Below are positions 13,052 through 13,610 of a stretch of 13,610 nucleotides of DNA, one piece after another. Source of the stretch: an uncultured Lachnospiraceae bacterium (GTDB lineage Bacteria > Bacillota > Clostridia > Lachnospirales > Lachnospiraceae). The DNA is taken from assembly GCA_937877165.1 (NCBI GenBank), contig CALEFO010000131.1, positions 1 to 13,610 on the forward strand. Direction: 5' to 3'. The notes under the pieces are model-generated. The model saw only the letters and a program-made list of their open reading frames with translations, searched no databases and was not told the DNA's origin. Made by a program: the position numbers and the translations under genes. The first letter of the stretch is position 1, and each line of letters begins with the position of its first letter.

Positions 13052-13610
13052 TCAGTTCAGATAATTCAGCGGGTTCACGGCCGTTCCGTTCACGCGGATC
13101 TCAAAGTGCAGATGAGGCCCCGTGCTGTTGCCGGTATTGCCCGACCGCGCAATGACATCGCCCTGCGACACGCTCTGTCCGACCCGGACCAGCACCTTCG
13201 AGAGATGTCCGTATCGTGAGGACACACCGTTTCCGTGGTCAATGTAGACCACATATCCGTATCCGGACTGCCAGCCTGCGGCTGTTACCTTGCCGCCGCT
13301 CGTTGCCATGACAGAGGTTCCGGTTGCGACCGCAATATCCAGTCCCTTATGATTCGTGCTCGCGCCCGCCTTCGGCGCCCTGCGCCCTCCGAAGCCTGAG
13401 GAAACCCGTCCGTAAACCGGCCAGATGTACGTCGGCGGGTTCTTGGTCCCGACCTCAATGATCTCCGGCACGGCGTCCACCGTGGTCTCCTGCTTCACAA
13501 TCTCACGGCTCTGCACAGCATCGTCCCGGTAATTCACCAGGGCAATGACACGCCGGTGTCCCGGGCTTCCCTTCTGAATCACCTCGGACTTGCTGGTGTA
13601 CCAGTCGCTG
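13052..13610 (-). CDS. G5 domain plus M23 metallopeptidase, C-terminal part (5' end outside window)
   Basis: The frame is open to the window edge, so this is the C-terminal 185 or so residues of a larger protein; an apparent internal GTG at 13582 is unlikely to be the start. The first 50 residues match a G5 domain (SEVIQKGSPGHRRVIALVNY onward, ending EVGTK), a fold found next to peptidoglycan-acting domains. An M23 peptidase follows: SSGFGGR, the zinc motif NHKGLD (HxxxD), YGHLSKVLVRVGQSVSQGD and the catalytic HLHFE (HxH), all intact. It probably cuts peptidoglycan cross-links or peptides outside the cell; the signal peptide or membrane anchor, and perhaps LysM repeats, would lie upstream. 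Its own transcript seems to end before the murA promoter. Confidence 0.93.
   Translation of the reverse strand, partial: SDWYTSKSEVIQKGSPGHRRVIALVNYRDDAVQSREIVKQETTVDAVPEIIEVGTKNPPTYIWPVYGRVSSGFGGRRAPKAGASTNHKGLDIAVATGTSVMATSGGKVTAAGWQSGYGYVVYIDHGNGVSSRYGHLSKVLVRVGQSVSQGDVIARSGNTGNSTGPHLHFEIRVNGTAVNPLNYLN

Noticed and set aside
1..13610. Frequent TCCGGAT/ATCCGG words across the window
   Set aside because: Explained by preferred Arg CGG and Ile/Ser codon pairs inside genes; no regular spacing or structure.
1..13610. tRNA or rRNA genes, insertion sequences, phage genes
   Set aside because: No cloverleaf, rRNA signature, transposase or terminal inverted repeats with target duplications were seen on either strand.

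Overview
This is a 13.6 kb stretch of mostly core chromosome from a member of the Clostridia (Bacillota), probably Lachnospiraceae-like with a moderately high GC content. The evidence for this is a Gram-positive DnaE with a PHP domain, an ECF riboflavin transporter subunit behind an FMN riboswitch, a G5-M23 cell-wall peptidase, AGGAGG-type ribosome binding sites and sigma-A-type promoters. Every gene I can support lies on the minus strand. The plus-strand open frames are antisense shadows.

Layout in the direction of transcription, from high to low coordinates. (1) 13610-13052: the 3' part of a G5-M23 peptidase, cut by the window edge. (2) 12983-11581: murA, with its own promoter and an operator-like repeat at the transcription start. 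(3) 11529-10355: a riboflavin uptake unit made of a promoter, an FMN riboswitch, an intrinsic terminator, ribU and a terminator. (4) 10293-2149: a long gene string tsaE-tsaB-rimI-rnz-tsaD-ispD-dnaE. It joins tRNA t6A37 synthesis, tRNA 3' processing, isoprenoid precursor synthesis and the DNA polymerase III alpha subunit. Several junctions are tight: a 4-base overlap at rimI/rnz, a 5-base gap at rnz/tsaD and a 9-base gap at ispD/dnaE. (5) 2061-113: pfkA and a SpoU/TrmH-family RNA methyltransferase behind a promoter in the dnaE-pfkA gap.

The gene content is ordinary housekeeping, and I see no phage, insertion sequence, CRISPR array, defence island or other new multi-gene system. The best candidate for something undescribed is a dispersed two-hairpin repeat. 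One form is tandemly duplicated (103-base period) at the 3' end of the methyltransferase gene, and a diverged form sits at the 3' end of tsaD. The two keep the same loop, flanks and bulge, while the stem bases differ and still pair. In both places the repeat overlaps the coding end and supplies the last codons and the stop. A more degenerate third relative may follow dnaE. Other points are an apparent antiterminator pairing in the FMN riboswitch, palindromes at two transcription starts, and a 54-base spacer between tsaB and rimI with no T on the sense strand.
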